Source: PALSA-505 sp963699015
Lineage (GTDB): Bacteria > Actinomycetota > Actinomycetes > Streptosporangiales > Streptosporangiaceae
Assembly (NCBI GenBank): GCA_963699015.1
Contig: CAVOSX010000001.1
Coordinates: 1,240,001-1,304,000 of the forward strand
Direction of reading: 5' to 3'
Length of the DNA stretch: 64,000 bases
Position numbers and translations under genes: made by a program. Below, piece after piece: positions 45,357 to 58,722 of the stretch (positions are counted from its first letter, which is position 1; each line of letters starts with the position of its first letter). Under the pieces are notes generated by a model. It was not told where the DNA came from and ran no database searches. It was given only the letters and a program-made list of their open reading frames with translations.

Positions 45357-46469
45357 TCAGGCAGGCGCGATGCGCAGGGTGGCTGCGGTGTCCTGGAACC
45401 GGCCCAGGTCGGCGGCCTCGGCTTCGAGCCCGGGAAGCGCGGCCGGGTCGATGGCCTCGAACGGCTCGATGGTCACCACGGTCTGGTCGCCGCGGTGGTG
45501 CTGGCGCCAGGTGCCCGCCACCCGGCCGTCCACGAGCACCGCGGCTCGTACCCATCCCCCGCCCGCCTGGATCCGCCGGGCGAAGCGCGCCGGCAGGATC
45601 ATGTCGCGGCTGCGGTAGCCGAGCAGGTACTCGTCGAAGTGCGGTAGCAGCCGCACGCAGGGCGGGGCGTCGTCAGTACCAGGCAGGTCCCCGCCGGGAA
45701 GCATCCATGCCTGCTCGCCGGCCGCATCGACCTCTTCGAGTTCGCCCGCGATGAGCTCGAAGCCCCGGCGGGCCCGGCGGAGCGGCAAGCCCGACCAGGA
45801 GGCGAAGTCGGCGGGCGTGGCCGGGCTGTGCGCGCCGGTGTACCGCCGGGCGAGCTCGGCCAGCGCCGTATCGGGGTCGAGGGGGTCGTGCTGGCCGGCC
45901 CAGTCGGCGAGCAGCACGTAGCTGGGCTTGTCGTCACCGCGGTCGGGTCCGCGGCAGATCACGCCCTGCCGGGCGGCGTATCCGATCAGGTGCGCGGGGG
46001 CTTGGGTCTTCGGGTCCACGGACACTCCTCGGGCGGCCAGCTCGGCCACGAGTTCGGCCCGGGTGAGCGGGCCGCGCTCGGACAGGACCTCGGTGATCGC
46101 GGGCAGCGCGCGGGCGAACAGGGCGGCGTCCAGGCCGAGCTGCCGGTGCCTGGCGGTCACCACGCCCGGCGGGGGCCGGAACAGGTCGACGATCCAGCCC
46201 ACGTCCGGCCGGGCCAGCATCTGCAGCGTGCCGCGCATGGCCCAGGTGCGCACGACCGACCGCGTCACGTTGCAGGCCCCGGTGACCGCCGCCGCGTCGA
46301 TGCCCTGGCCGCGGGGCCGCACGGCCAGCCTGGCGTCCCGGGTGCTCTGCGCTTGCATGGCCCCCATCTCCCGCACCACCTCGGCCACCTCGGCCGCCTG
46401 CGGCCCGGCCAGCTGCTGCGACCGCAGCCGCAGCCGCAGCACCTCGTCCGGAGTCAGCGAGCGGACCAT
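45357..46469 (-). CDS. Winged-helix DNA-binding domain protein (HTH_42/YcaQ-like)
   Basis: A 370-residue protein of the AlkX/YcaQ-like family found widely in actinomycetes. Starts with LRLRSQQLAGP and has MQAQSTRDARLAVRPRG, RTWAMRGTLQMLARPDVGWI and CVRLLPHFDEYLLGYRSRD, the usual conserved blocks. Related proteins include DNA glycosylases that unhook crosslinks; whether this one is active is not known. The ATG at 46469 agrees with the start of similarity. Confidence 0.85.
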   Translation of the reverse strand: MVRSLTPDEVLRLRLRSQQLAGPQAAEVAEVVREMGAMQAQSTRDARLAVRPRGQGIDAAAVTGACNVTRSVVRTWAMRGTLQMLARPDVGWIVDLFRPPPGVVTARHRQLGLDAALFARALPAITEVLSERGPLTRAELVAELAARGVSVDPKTQAPAHLIGYAARQGVICRGPDRGDDKPSYVLLADWAGQHDPLDPDTALAELARRYTGAHSPATPADFASWSGLPLRRARRGFELIAGELEEVDAAGEQAWMLPGGDLPGTDDAPPCVRLLPHFDEYLLGYRSRDMILPARFARRIQAGGGWVRAAVLVDGRVAGTWRQHHRGDQTVVTIEPFEAIDPAALPGLEAEAADLGRFQDTAATLRIAPA

Positions 46470-46574
46470 GGCAGGCAACCTAGCGCGATGGCGTGGATGA
46501 GATCGCGATGGTGTGAATGAGATGATGTGCGCTGCGGCCGCCAGGCGATCGGGCACGAACCGGAAGAGGATCAG

Positions 46575-47414
46575 ATGCGCATCGGAGTCAAGACCAGGCC
46601 GGAGCACCAGACGTGGGCGGAGATCCGGGACGTGTGGGTGGCCGCGGATGAGATCGACCTGTTCGAGTCGGCGTGGAACTGGGATCACTTCTACCCGCTG
46701 TCCGGCGACCTGGCCGGGCCGAACCTGGAAGGCTGGACCATGCTGGCCGCGCTCGCGCAGGCCACGTCGCGGATCCGGATCGGCTGCCAGGTGACCGGGA
46801 TGATCTACCGGCACCCCGCGGTACTCGCGAACATGGCGGCGACGGTGGACATCATCTCCGCCGGGCGGCTGGAACTCGGACTGGGGGCCGGCTGGAACCA
46901 GCAGGAGTGTGACGCCTACGGCATCGAGCTGCCGCCGATGCGGGAGCGTTTCGACCTGTTCGACGAGGGGGTGGAGGCCATCGTGGGCCTGCTCAGCCAG
47001 CCCGTCACAACGCTGCAGGGCCGCTACGTCCGGCTCACTGATGCCCGCTGCGAACCCAAGCCCGTGCAGCGGCCGCACCCGCCGATCACGATCGGCGGCA
47101 AGGGACCCACGCGCACGCTGCGCGCGGTTGCGCGCTGGGCGCAGCAGTGGAACGCGATCCTGGTTGATCCTGGCGAGTATCGCGAGCTCAAGGAGATCCT
47201 GCTCACCCGCTGCGCGGAGGTCGGCCGCGATCCCGCGGAGATCACCTGCTCCACCAACGTCCGGGTGGACCCCGCCGCGGGGATGCGGGCGGCGGCGGAT
47301 CAGGCGGCTGCCTTCGGCGAGGCGGGTGTCGACCTCGTGATCATGAACCTGCCGCTCCGGGCCAAGCCGGACATGCTCGCCGACCTGGCCGACGCGATGC
47401 GCCCGCTGGCCTGA
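46575..47414 (+). CDS. LLM-class F420-dependent oxidoreductase (second paralogue)
   Basis: A 279-residue paralogue of the enzyme at 11950. Shared blocks include LFESAWNWDHFYP, TGMIYRHPAVLANMAATVD, AGRLELGLGAGWNQQE and ITIGGKGPTRTLR. GAGGAT upstream of ATG 46575 supports the start. The gene is 15 bp before the RNase Z gene and may be cotranscribed with it. Substrate unknown. Confidence 0.9.
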   Translation: MRIGVKTRPEHQTWAEIRDVWVAADEIDLFESAWNWDHFYPLSGDLAGPNLEGWTMLAALAQATSRIRIGCQVTGMIYRHPAVLANMAATVDIISAGRLELGLGAGWNQQECDAYGIELPPMRERFDLFDEGVEAIVGLLSQPVTTLQGRYVRLTDARCEPKPVQRPHPPITIGGKGPTRTLRAVARWAQQWNAILVDPGEYRELKEILLTRCAEVGRDPAEITCSTNVRVDPAAGMRAAADQAAAFGEAGVDLVIMNLPLRAKPDMLADLADAMRPLA

Positions 47415-47429
47415 GCCGGGCCTGGCGTC

Positions 47430-48368
47430 GTGTCCGACCGCGAGCTGGTGGTTCTCGGCACGGCGAGCCAAGCGCCTACCCGCACCCGCAATCACAACGG
47501 GTACATGTTGCGCTGGGATTCCGAGGGGCTGCTGTTCGACCCCGGTGAGGGAACCCAGCGGCAGATGCTGTTCGCCGGGGTCACCGCCACCCAGGTCAAC
47601 CGCATCTGCATCACGCATTTCCACGGGGATCACTGCCTGGGCCTGCCGGGCGTGCTGCAGCGGATGTCCCTGGACCAGGTGCCGCACGTGGTGGAGGCCT
47701 GCTATCCGGCCGAAGATCAGGAGATCTTCTGGCGGCTGCGGCACGCGGCCCTGTTCCGCGACGTGCTGAACCTGCGGGAGCGGCCGGTCGCCGGCGAGGG
47801 CACGGTGGCCGAGGAACCCGCGTTCCGGCTGGAAGCACGCAGGCTCTTGCACAGCGTGCCGACCGTCGGCTACCGGCTGGCCGAGCCGGACGGCCGGCGG
47901 ATGCTGCCGGACCGGCTGGCCGCCCGGGGCATCACCGGCCCCGACGTCGGGCGGCTGCAGCGCGAGGGCCACCTGACCGCGCCGGATGGCCAGCCGGTCA
48001 CCCTGGCGGAGGTCAGCGTGCCCCGGCCGGGCCAGCGGTTCGCGTTCATCATGGACACCGGGCTGTGCGAGGGCGCGTTCGCGCTCGCCGACCGGGCCGA
48101 CATGGTGGTGTGCGAATCCACTTTCGCCCAGGCCGAGGCCGAGCTGGCCCGCCAGTACGGGCACCTGACCGCCGGGCAGGCCGGCCGGATCGCGGCCGAG
48201 GCCGGGGCCCGGCTGCTGGTGCTGACCCACTTTTCCCAGCGCTACCAGCCCGACGACGGCCAGCGCCTGGCCGGCGAGGCCGCCGAGGCCTTCGGCGGCG
48301 AGGTGGTGCTGGCCCGCGACCTGGACCGGATCCCCGTCCCGCCCCGCCGGCCCGGAGCCGGCGGCTGA
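47430..48368 (+). CDS. rnz: Ribonuclease Z
   Basis: A 312-residue metallo-beta-lactamase-fold endonuclease that cuts the 3' trailer of tRNA precursors. The metal site is ITHFHGDHCLGLPG, with further ligands in AFIMDTGLCEG (Asp) and LTHFSQRY (His). The tRNA in this window has no encoded CCA, the type of precursor for which RNase Z is needed. GTG start. Confidence 0.94.
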   Translation: MSDRELVVLGTASQAPTRTRNHNGYMLRWDSEGLLFDPGEGTQRQMLFAGVTATQVNRICITHFHGDHCLGLPGVLQRMSLDQVPHVVEACYPAEDQEIFWRLRHAALFRDVLNLRERPVAGEGTVAEEPAFRLEARRLLHSVPTVGYRLAEPDGRRMLPDRLAARGITGPDVGRLQREGHLTAPDGQPVTLAEVSVPRPGQRFAFIMDTGLCEGAFALADRADMVVCESTFAQAEAELARQYGHLTAGQAGRIAAEAGARLLVLTHFSQRYQPDDGQRLAGEAAEAFGGEVVLARDLDRIPVPPRRPGAGG

Positions 48369-48387
48369 TATAGCCCTTCGGCCGACG

Positions 48388-48702
48388 TCAGGACCGGTCG
48401 TACCGGGTGGGCGGGTAGGGATGCCGCTCGGTGATGGGGCGTAGCTCGCCCTCGTCTTCCTCGCGCCGGATCTCCGCCTGCTCCTCCTGGAACTCCTCTG
48501 ACTGGGTGAGGTCCGGGGTGGGCGGAGCGTCGGTGGCGGGGGGTACCTCGTCCGGGTCGAAGGCGTCGACCCCGGCCTCTACCCGTTCCTCCTCGGTCAG
48601 CCGGGCCAGCTGGTCGTCATTGAGGCGGTCCGGAGCGCCGCCGTGCTCATGGCGGTCACGACGGAACTGCTCTTCCGGCTGGTCGGGGGTCTGCTCTGTC
48701 AT
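48388..48702 (-). CDS. Small acidic protein of unknown function
   Basis: A 104-residue protein, highly charged and with many Glu, Asp and Pro residues (DDQLARLTEEERVEAG, EEFQEEQAEIRREEDEGEL). It has no hydrophobic core pattern and is probably disordered. Its ATG overlaps the stop of the DapA-like gene (ATGA at 48699-48702). I do not recognise a family with confidence. Confidence 0.65.
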   Translation of the reverse strand: MTEQTPDQPEEQFRRDRHEHGGAPDRLNDDQLARLTEEERVEAGVDAFDPDEVPPATDAPPTPDLTQSEEFQEEQAEIRREEDEGELRPITERHPYPPTRYDRS

Positions 48703-49553
48703 CGAGCCTCCAACGAGGAGACGGCGGAACGCGGCTGGTTCCTCACACTATCCCGGTCGCTGATCCCGGTGCCGGCCGCCCGGGCCGGCGAGGAGACCCT
48801 GGCCATCGGCGACGTGCCCCGGTCCGCGGCGAGCATGCGCTTCAGCGCGGCCGGGCCGCCGCTGCGGATCTCCAGGTGCCCGTCCGCCAGCTCACGCTGG
48901 GCGACGGCGTCACCGGCGAAGGCGCGGCAGCAGCGCTCAGGCTCGGTATTAGCCAGCGCCAGGATGGCGCCCGCCGCACCCATCGGCCCGGCCAGGGCGA
49001 GCAGCGCCGACGAGCCGACGTACGTCGCGCCCCGGTAGTGCGCCAGCTCGTCCAGCAGCCGGTCGGCACTGCCGGAGGAGTCCTTCACCCCCGCGACCGG
49101 CAGGGTGGCCAGGGCCTGCACGGGGATGCCGGGCGAGGACACCCGGGGGATGTGGTAGGCGAGCACCGGGCAGCCGCCGGCGGCCTCGCCGACGGTGCCG
49201 TAATAGCGGGCGTGCTCGGCGCTGCCCGGCGGGGGCCAGGCGAGCACCGCGCTGGCGCCCGCGCTCACCGCGGCCTTGGTCAGCTCGGCCGCGGCCAGCG
49301 GCGCGGGCGCGCCGGTGCCCGCGATGACCGGGACGCCGGGCGGCAGCGCGGCGCGGACCGCCTCGACGAGCGCGACCCGCTCGCCGGGGGTCAGCGCGCC
49401 TGCCTCCCCGGTGGTCCCGGACACGATCACCGCGTTCATGCCTCGCGTGACCAGGTCGCTCGCCAGCTGGGACGTGGCGGCCAGGTCAACCTCACCGCGG
49501 TCATCGAAAATGGTCACGAGCGCCACGCCGACGCCGCTGAACAACTCGCTCAT
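48699..49553 (-). CDS. Dihydrodipicolinate synthase/N-acetylneuraminate lyase superfamily protein
   Basis: A 284-residue class I aldolase. GTTGEAGALTP is the pyruvate-binding motif, the tyrosine lies in LAYHIPR and the Schiff-base lysine in AGVKDSSGS. DapA is the best known member, but the loop after YHIPR differs, so it could use another aldehyde. About 30 residues at the C-terminus (SVRNQPRSAVSS) extend past the fold. It follows gltD by 45 bp on the same strand. Confidence 0.88.
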   Translation of the reverse strand: MSELFSGVGVALVTIFDDRGEVDLAATSQLASDLVTRGMNAVIVSGTTGEAGALTPGERVALVEAVRAALPPGVPVIAGTGAPAPLAAAELTKAAVSAGASAVLAWPPPGSAEHARYYGTVGEAAGGCPVLAYHIPRVSSPGIPVQALATLPVAGVKDSSGSADRLLDELAHYRGATYVGSSALLALAGPMGAAGAILALANTEPERCCRAFAGDAVAQRELADGHLEIRSGGPAALKRMLAADRGTSPMARVSSPARAAGTGISDRDSVRNQPRSAVSSLEAR

Positions 49554-49598
49554 CGCTGTCACCCGTTGACGACGATACCGCCGGGCCTAGGCAAACCG

Positions 49599-51095
49599 TC
49601 AGCCGAGCGGCCGGGCGGTCGGCGAGATCGCCGCCGGCAGCACGCTGTCCCCGGTCAGGTAGCGGTCCACCTCGGCCGCCGCGCTGCGCCCCTCGGCGAT
49701 CGCCCACACGATCAGCGACTGGCCGCGGCCCATGTCCCCGGCTGCGAACACGCCGGGGGCCGAGGTCGCGTACGACCCGTCCCTGGCGACGTTGCCTCGC
49801 GCGCCGACGTCCACGCCCAGGCCGTCCAGCAGCGGCCCGCGCTCGGCCCCCGTGAAGCCGAGAGCGAGCAGCACCAGCTGGCACGGCAGTTCCCGCTGGG
49901 TGCCCGGCCGCGGCTCGAACCGGCCCGCAGCGGACTCCACCTCGACCAGGCGCAGCGCGCGGACCCGGCCGCTCTCGTCACCGCGGAATGCCTCGGTGGA
50001 CACGGCGTAGACGCGCTCGCCGCCCTCCTCGTGCGCGCTGGACACCCGGTAGATCATCGGGTGGGTGGGCCACGGCTGGGGGTCGGGGCGTGACGCCGGC
50101 GGCCGGGGCAGGATCTCCAGCTGGGTGACCGAGGCCGCGCCCTGCCGGTGCGCGGTGCCGAGGCAGTCGGCCCCGGTATCACCACCGCCGATGATCACCA
50201 CGTCCTTGCCGCGCGCGCTGATGGCCGGCTCGATCAGCTCGGTCAGCTCGCCGGGCCAGCGGCCGGCGGCCTGCGCGGCCGCCACCGCGCGGTTGGCCAA
50301 CGGCAGATATTCCATGGCCTGGTGGATCCCGGCCAGCTCACGGCCGGGCACCGGCAGGTCGCGCGGCACGGTCGCCCCGCCGGCCAGCACGATCGCGGCA
50401 AAGCCCGAGCGCAGCTCGGCGGCGGTCACGTCGACTCCGGCCCGCATGCCGCAGCGGAACTCGGTTCCCTCGGCCAGCATCTGGCCCAGCCGCCGGTCCA
50501 GGTGCCGCTTCTCCAGCTTGAACTCCGGGATGCCGTAGCGGAGCAGCCCGCCCGGCCGGTCCGCCCGCTCGTACACGGTGACCGCGTGGCCGGCCCGGGT
50601 GAGCTGCTGGGCGGCGGCCAGGCCGGCCGGCCCGGAGCCGATCACCGCAACCGGCCGGCCCGCCACGCGGGCGGCGGCGTCCGGCGGCTGCGGGCGGACC
50701 CAGCCCTCGGCCCAGGCCCGGTCGATGATCTCCACCTCGACCTGCTTGATCGTGACCGGGTCGGAGTTGATGCCGAGCACGCAGGCGGACTCGCACGGCG
50801 CCGGGCAGAGCCTGCCGGTGAATTCGGGGAAGTTGTTGGTCGCGTGCAGCCGGTGCGCCGCCTGCTGCCAGTCTTCCCGCCAGACCAGGTCGTTCCACTC
50901 CGGTATCAGGTTGCCGAGCGGGCAGCCGTGGTGGCAGAACGGGATGCCGCAGTCCATGCACCGCCCGGCCTGCCGCTCCAGCCGGTCCCGGCCGAACTCG
51001 GCGTACACCTCCCGCCAGTCCATGATCCGCACGTCGACCGGCCGCCGGGCGGGGATCTCGCGGCGGGTGGTGAGGAATCCCTTCGGGTCTGCCAT
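49599..51095 (-). CDS. gltD: Glutamate synthase, small subunit
   Basis: A 498-residue NADPH-binding flavoprotein passing electrons to the large subunit. N-terminal cysteine clusters for Fe-S binding (CMDCGIPFCHHGCPLGN, LCPAPCESACVLGI), FAD site VIGSGPAGLAAAQQL, and NADPH site VIIGGGDTGADCLG are present. The C-terminus has FAAGDMGRGQSLIVWAI. It lies 15 bp downstream of gltB. Confidence 0.97.
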   Translation of the reverse strand: MADPKGFLTTRREIPARRPVDVRIMDWREVYAEFGRDRLERQAGRCMDCGIPFCHHGCPLGNLIPEWNDLVWREDWQQAAHRLHATNNFPEFTGRLCPAPCESACVLGINSDPVTIKQVEVEIIDRAWAEGWVRPQPPDAAARVAGRPVAVIGSGPAGLAAAQQLTRAGHAVTVYERADRPGGLLRYGIPEFKLEKRHLDRRLGQMLAEGTEFRCGMRAGVDVTAAELRSGFAAIVLAGGATVPRDLPVPGRELAGIHQAMEYLPLANRAVAAAQAAGRWPGELTELIEPAISARGKDVVIIGGGDTGADCLGTAHRQGAASVTQLEILPRPPASRPDPQPWPTHPMIYRVSSAHEEGGERVYAVSTEAFRGDESGRVRALRLVEVESAAGRFEPRPGTQRELPCQLVLLALGFTGAERGPLLDGLGVDVGARGNVARDGSYATSAPGVFAAGDMGRGQSLIVWAIAEGRSAAAEVDRYLTGDSVLPAAISPTARPLG

Positions 51096-51110
51096 GGGCT
51101 CGCTCCCCCT

Positions 51111-55723
<4,613 letters not shown>

Positions 55724-55914
55724 GCCCCGGTCCTAGCGGGCCGCGGGCGGGGAATGAGGGGTGCCTGAAAGTACCGGCAGCAGCCATCCATGCTCCTGTC
55801 GTCTCGACTGCGTTCGCGCTTGCATCCGGGACGACATTGGCCCTGCCGTGGGCACCGCTCGGCCGGTGCCGCCGGGCCGCCCGGGCAGCACCCGGACGTA
55901 ACGCAGAGATTACC

Positions 55915-56424
55915 TCACGGGGTCGTTTCCCCGTCACCCCCGCAGGAGGCAAGACTTCCGGCCGCGGCGCCGGGCCGCACCTGGTCGCGCAGGACTCTGA
56001 GCGTCCCGAGCAGGGCATCGAGCTGGCCCGCTTCGAGCAGCCCGGTGAACCAGCGGTCGATGTCACGGACGTGCGCGCGCACCACGCCGGCGAGCAGTTC
56101 CCGGCCCGGCCCGGTCAGCGCGGCGTACGATCCCCGCCGGTCGGACGCGCAGGTCTCCCTGCGGACGAGCCCGCGGTTCTCCAGCCGGTCCACCACCCGG
56201 GTGACGCCGCTGGTGGACAGGGCCGTCTGGGTCGCGAGATCGGTCATCCGCAGCCGCTCACCCGGTGACCGGGCCAGCCTGAGCAGCACGTCGAAGTCCG
56301 TCACGGACAGGCCCGCCGCGGCCAGCGCAGGCATGATCTTGGCCTGCATGCCGGTAAACGTCTCCGCCAGCAGGCCCATCGCGGTCAGCCTGGGGTCATC
56401 GAAGATCCCCGCGTCCGTGCTCAC
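55915..56424 (-). CDS. MarR-family transcriptional regulator
   Basis: A 169-residue winged-helix repressor or activator. The DNA-binding core is MTDLATQTALSTSGVTRVVDRLENRGLV with the wing ETCASDRRGSYAALT. It is divergent from yceI, and the 19-bp palindrome between them is the likely operator for both genes. Redox-active cysteines of OhrR-type members are not evident except one in the wing. Confidence 0.92.
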   Translation of the reverse strand: MSTDAGIFDDPRLTAMGLLAETFTGMQAKIMPALAAAGLSVTDFDVLLRLARSPGERLRMTDLATQTALSTSGVTRVVDRLENRGLVRRETCASDRRGSYAALTGPGRELLAGVVRAHVRDIDRWFTGLLEAGQLDALLGTLRVLRDQVRPGAAAGSLASCGGDGETTP

Positions 56425-56442
56425 GACCCCATTCTACTGTAC

Positions 56443-56490
56443 TTGACACGAGGAATACTTGTATGAACAATGATTGTTGCTGCAACAATC
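56443..56490 (+). promoter_or_regulatory. yceI promoter with MarR operator
   Basis: TTGACA at 56443-56448 and AACAAT at 56466-56471, 17 bp apart, form a plausible sigma-A promoter for yceI. It is followed directly by the palindrome GATTGTTGC-T-GCAACAATC (56472-56490), perfect over nine bases per arm. Binding of the divergently encoded MarR protein there would block transcript initiation (inference). Confidence 0.7.
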
Positions 56491-56545
56491 CGCGCCGCAA
56501 GTACTTACCCCGAGACCGGCGGCATGCACCGAAAGGAAGATACAG

Positions 56546-57133
56546 ATGACTGAAGCCACGACCAGCGCCGCCGACGTGAGGGACTTCGACGGCGTCACGA
56601 TTCCCGCGCCCGGCACCTTCGACCTGGACCCGGCCCACACCCGGATCGGGTTCTCCGCCCGGCACATGATGGTCAGCAAGGTCCGCGGCCGGTTCGGCGA
56701 GTTCACCGGCTCGATCACGATCGCCGACGACCCGTTCGGTTCCACCGCGGAGGCGGTCATCAAGACCGCGAGCATGGACACCGGCAATGCGGACCGGGAT
56801 GGCCACCTGACCGGTGACGACTTCCTGAACGTGGAGAAGTTCCCCGAGATCACCTTCGGCTCGACCCGGGTGACCGGCCGCCAGGGACACGTGTTCACCG
56901 TCCTCGGTAACCTCACGATCAAGGATGTGACCCGCGAGGTCGAGCTGACGCTCGACCTGGAGGGCGTCGGGAACAGCCCGTGGGGCAAGCAGGTGATGGG
57001 GTTCTCCCTGTCCACCGAGATCAACCGCGAGGACTTCGGCATGACCTGGAACGTCGCAGTCGAGGGCGGCGGCGTGCTGGTCGGCAAGACCGTCAAGATC
57101 GAGATCGAGGGCGAGGCTGTCCGCAGGGACTAA
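56546..57133 (+). CDS. YceI family protein
   Basis: A 195-residue lipocalin-like beta-barrel protein; relatives bind polyisoprenoids. Signature: GTFDLDPAHTRIGFSARHMM, GRFGEFTGSI, DDFLNVEKFPEITF and LEGVGNSPWGKQVMGFS. No signal peptide, so it is cytoplasmic here, as is usual for actinobacterial members. AAAGGAAG lies upstream of ATG 56546. It forms a divergent pair with the MarR gene. Confidence 0.94.
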   Translation: MTEATTSAADVRDFDGVTIPAPGTFDLDPAHTRIGFSARHMMVSKVRGRFGEFTGSITIADDPFGSTAEAVIKTASMDTGNADRDGHLTGDDFLNVEKFPEITFGSTRVTGRQGHVFTVLGNLTIKDVTREVELTLDLEGVGNSPWGKQVMGFSLSTEINREDFGMTWNVAVEGGGVLVGKTVKIEIEGEAVRRD

Positions 57134-57493
57134 GCCTTGTGTCCCCGGGTCACGTCTGCGGGGTGCGCGCGCTCGGAATGGCGACAAGTCGGCTGCGCCG
57201 AACATCGCCAGTCCGAGCACCCGCACCCCGCGGGCACCGTCCGGCGAGAACTTCCTCAGAGCGCCGGGGTCGATCGCTCGCGGGCTCAGGGGGGTGTGGG
57301 GCAACCGCTCACGTGCCCGGAGTTCGCCGGAGCCGACTCCCGTCCGGGGCCAGGCGCTCATGGGTCCGAGTCGGCGAGGTCGACTCCCCGGGGTACAGGG
57401 TGGGGAGCACTCGCTTGCACAGCCGGCGTTCGGCAGAGCCGACGGCCGGATGGGCGAGTGAGTGTTTCCCGCCCAGGTCAGTCTTATAGCTAG
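57134..57493. other. Intergenic region with nested inverted repeats
   Basis: About 360 bp with no supportable gene. It holds several local inverted repeats: GGAGT/ACTCC near 57321-57345, GAGTCG/CGACTC near 57367-57385, and a longer one with CACTCGC/GCGAGTG outer arms and TCGGC/GCCGA inside, about 57408-57463. Together with the terminator at 57494 this could be an untranslated structured RNA, either a separate one or the 3' part of the yceI mRNA. Confidence 0.4.
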
Positions 57494-57533
57494 GCCAGGA
57501 CGTCCCGCAGGCCCGCGGGGCGCCTGGCTTTTT
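57494..57533 (+). terminator. Rho-independent terminator
   Basis: Stem GCCAGG/CCTGGC (57494-57499 with 57523-57528) continues, after one bulged A, into CGTCCCGC/GCGGGGCG around the loop AGGCCC, then TTTTT at 57529-57533. It is the strongest intrinsic terminator found in the window and reads rightward, facing the end of the questin-oxidase-like gene. Confidence 0.8.
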
Positions 57534-57538
57534 GGTTG

Positions 57539-58591
57539 TCAGGCGGAGGGGTCGAGCAGGCGGGTGGATTGGACGGCGGCGGCGAGGGCCGCGGGGTCGG
57601 CGGTCTGCTGGTAGACCCAGGCGGCCGTGTCGGTGAACTTGATCACGTGCTCGTCGCCGTGCGCGCAGGCACGGTCGATGACCTCGGCGACCGGGTCGCC
57701 GGCCTGCGGTGCGGAGGGCAGCTCGGTCTCGGGCCGCGGCGATGCGGGGGCGTACATGGCGGTGATGGCGGCGCTGGCGGCCCACGCCGGGGTCAGGCTC
57801 GGGACCCATAGCTCTCGCGGCAGCGCGGGGAGGGCGTGCAGGACCGCGTGCGGCGCGGTGGCGGTGTGCACGAGCAGCACCGGGCTGCCGTGGCCGTAAC
57901 GCAGATAGCGCAGCGTCGCCGCGGTGACGATCTCGGCCAGCCGCCCCGGTACCTCGTCCGGCTGGTGCGCCGGGCGCAGCGCGGTGACCGACGGGGTCCA
58001 GCCGTCCAGGCCGGCCAGCCTGGCGATCCGGAGCCGGATGGGCCCCTCCTGCTCGGCCAGGTGCGGGACCGCGTCCAGCGCGGGTCCCGGCGCGAGCGGG
58101 CCGGCCGGGTCGGCCACCCCCGGCACGGTACGGGACCGGGCCGCCCAGTAGGCCAGCGCGTGAGCCAGCTCGGTCCTGGCGACCGGGCTCTCGTCCCCGG
58201 CCAGCAGGGTGCGGACGGCGTGACCGGTCCTGATCACGCCGTGCGTGGCCCCGGCGGCGATGCCGGGCAGCAGCCGCGGCCACCAGGTCGCCAGCACATC
58301 TGGCCAGGGCCGCTCCGCGGCCTGGCGGGTCAGGTACACCGCCCAGTCGGCCACCCGGTCGCCGAGTGCCTCGCGCCAGTTGTCGTCGGTCACCGGGTCG
58401 CTCGGGGCCGGCATCGCCTCCAGGCGGCCGACATAGGCATCGATCCAGCCCGGTATCACGTCGGCCCGGCCCCGCCGGGCCAGCGCCTCCGCCGCCATCG
58501 GCCCGTGATTGGCCAGGTTGCCGCCCCATTCGGGCCCGGTGCTGTGCAGCCGGTCGTACGCCTCGTCCAGTATCTCGGCGGCGGTAGCCAC
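57539..58591 (-). CDS. Questin oxidase family protein (DUF4243)
   Basis: A 350-residue protein of the AflY/questin-oxidase family, whose fungal members carry out Baeyer-Villiger type ring cleavage of anthraquinones. Bacterial members are uncharacterised. Seen: LDEAYDRLHSTGPEWGGNLANHGPM, WPRLLPGIAAGATHGVIRTGHA and HVIKFTDTAAW. GTG 58591 has AGGAGG upstream and begins the similarity. Confidence 0.82.
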   Translation of the reverse strand: MATAAEILDEAYDRLHSTGPEWGGNLANHGPMAAEALARRGRADVIPGWIDAYVGRLEAMPAPSDPVTDDNWREALGDRVADWAVYLTRQAAERPWPDVLATWWPRLLPGIAAGATHGVIRTGHAVRTLLAGDESPVARTELAHALAYWAARSRTVPGVADPAGPLAPGPALDAVPHLAEQEGPIRLRIARLAGLDGWTPSVTALRPAHQPDEVPGRLAEIVTAATLRYLRYGHGSPVLLVHTATAPHAVLHALPALPRELWVPSLTPAWAASAAITAMYAPASPRPETELPSAPQAGDPVAEVIDRACAHGDEHVIKFTDTAAWVYQQTADPAALAAAVQSTRLLDPSA

Positions 58592-58722
58592 GCCGGTTCC
58601 TCCTTGCCGGTGTCCGCTCTGCGTGCCTGCCAGCGTACGAAGGCCAGGGACAGCCGTGAAGGGCCAGCTCCGGCCGGATTGCTCGAACCAATTTCCGGGA
58701 CCCTGGCCGGGCGCCGGGCTGC

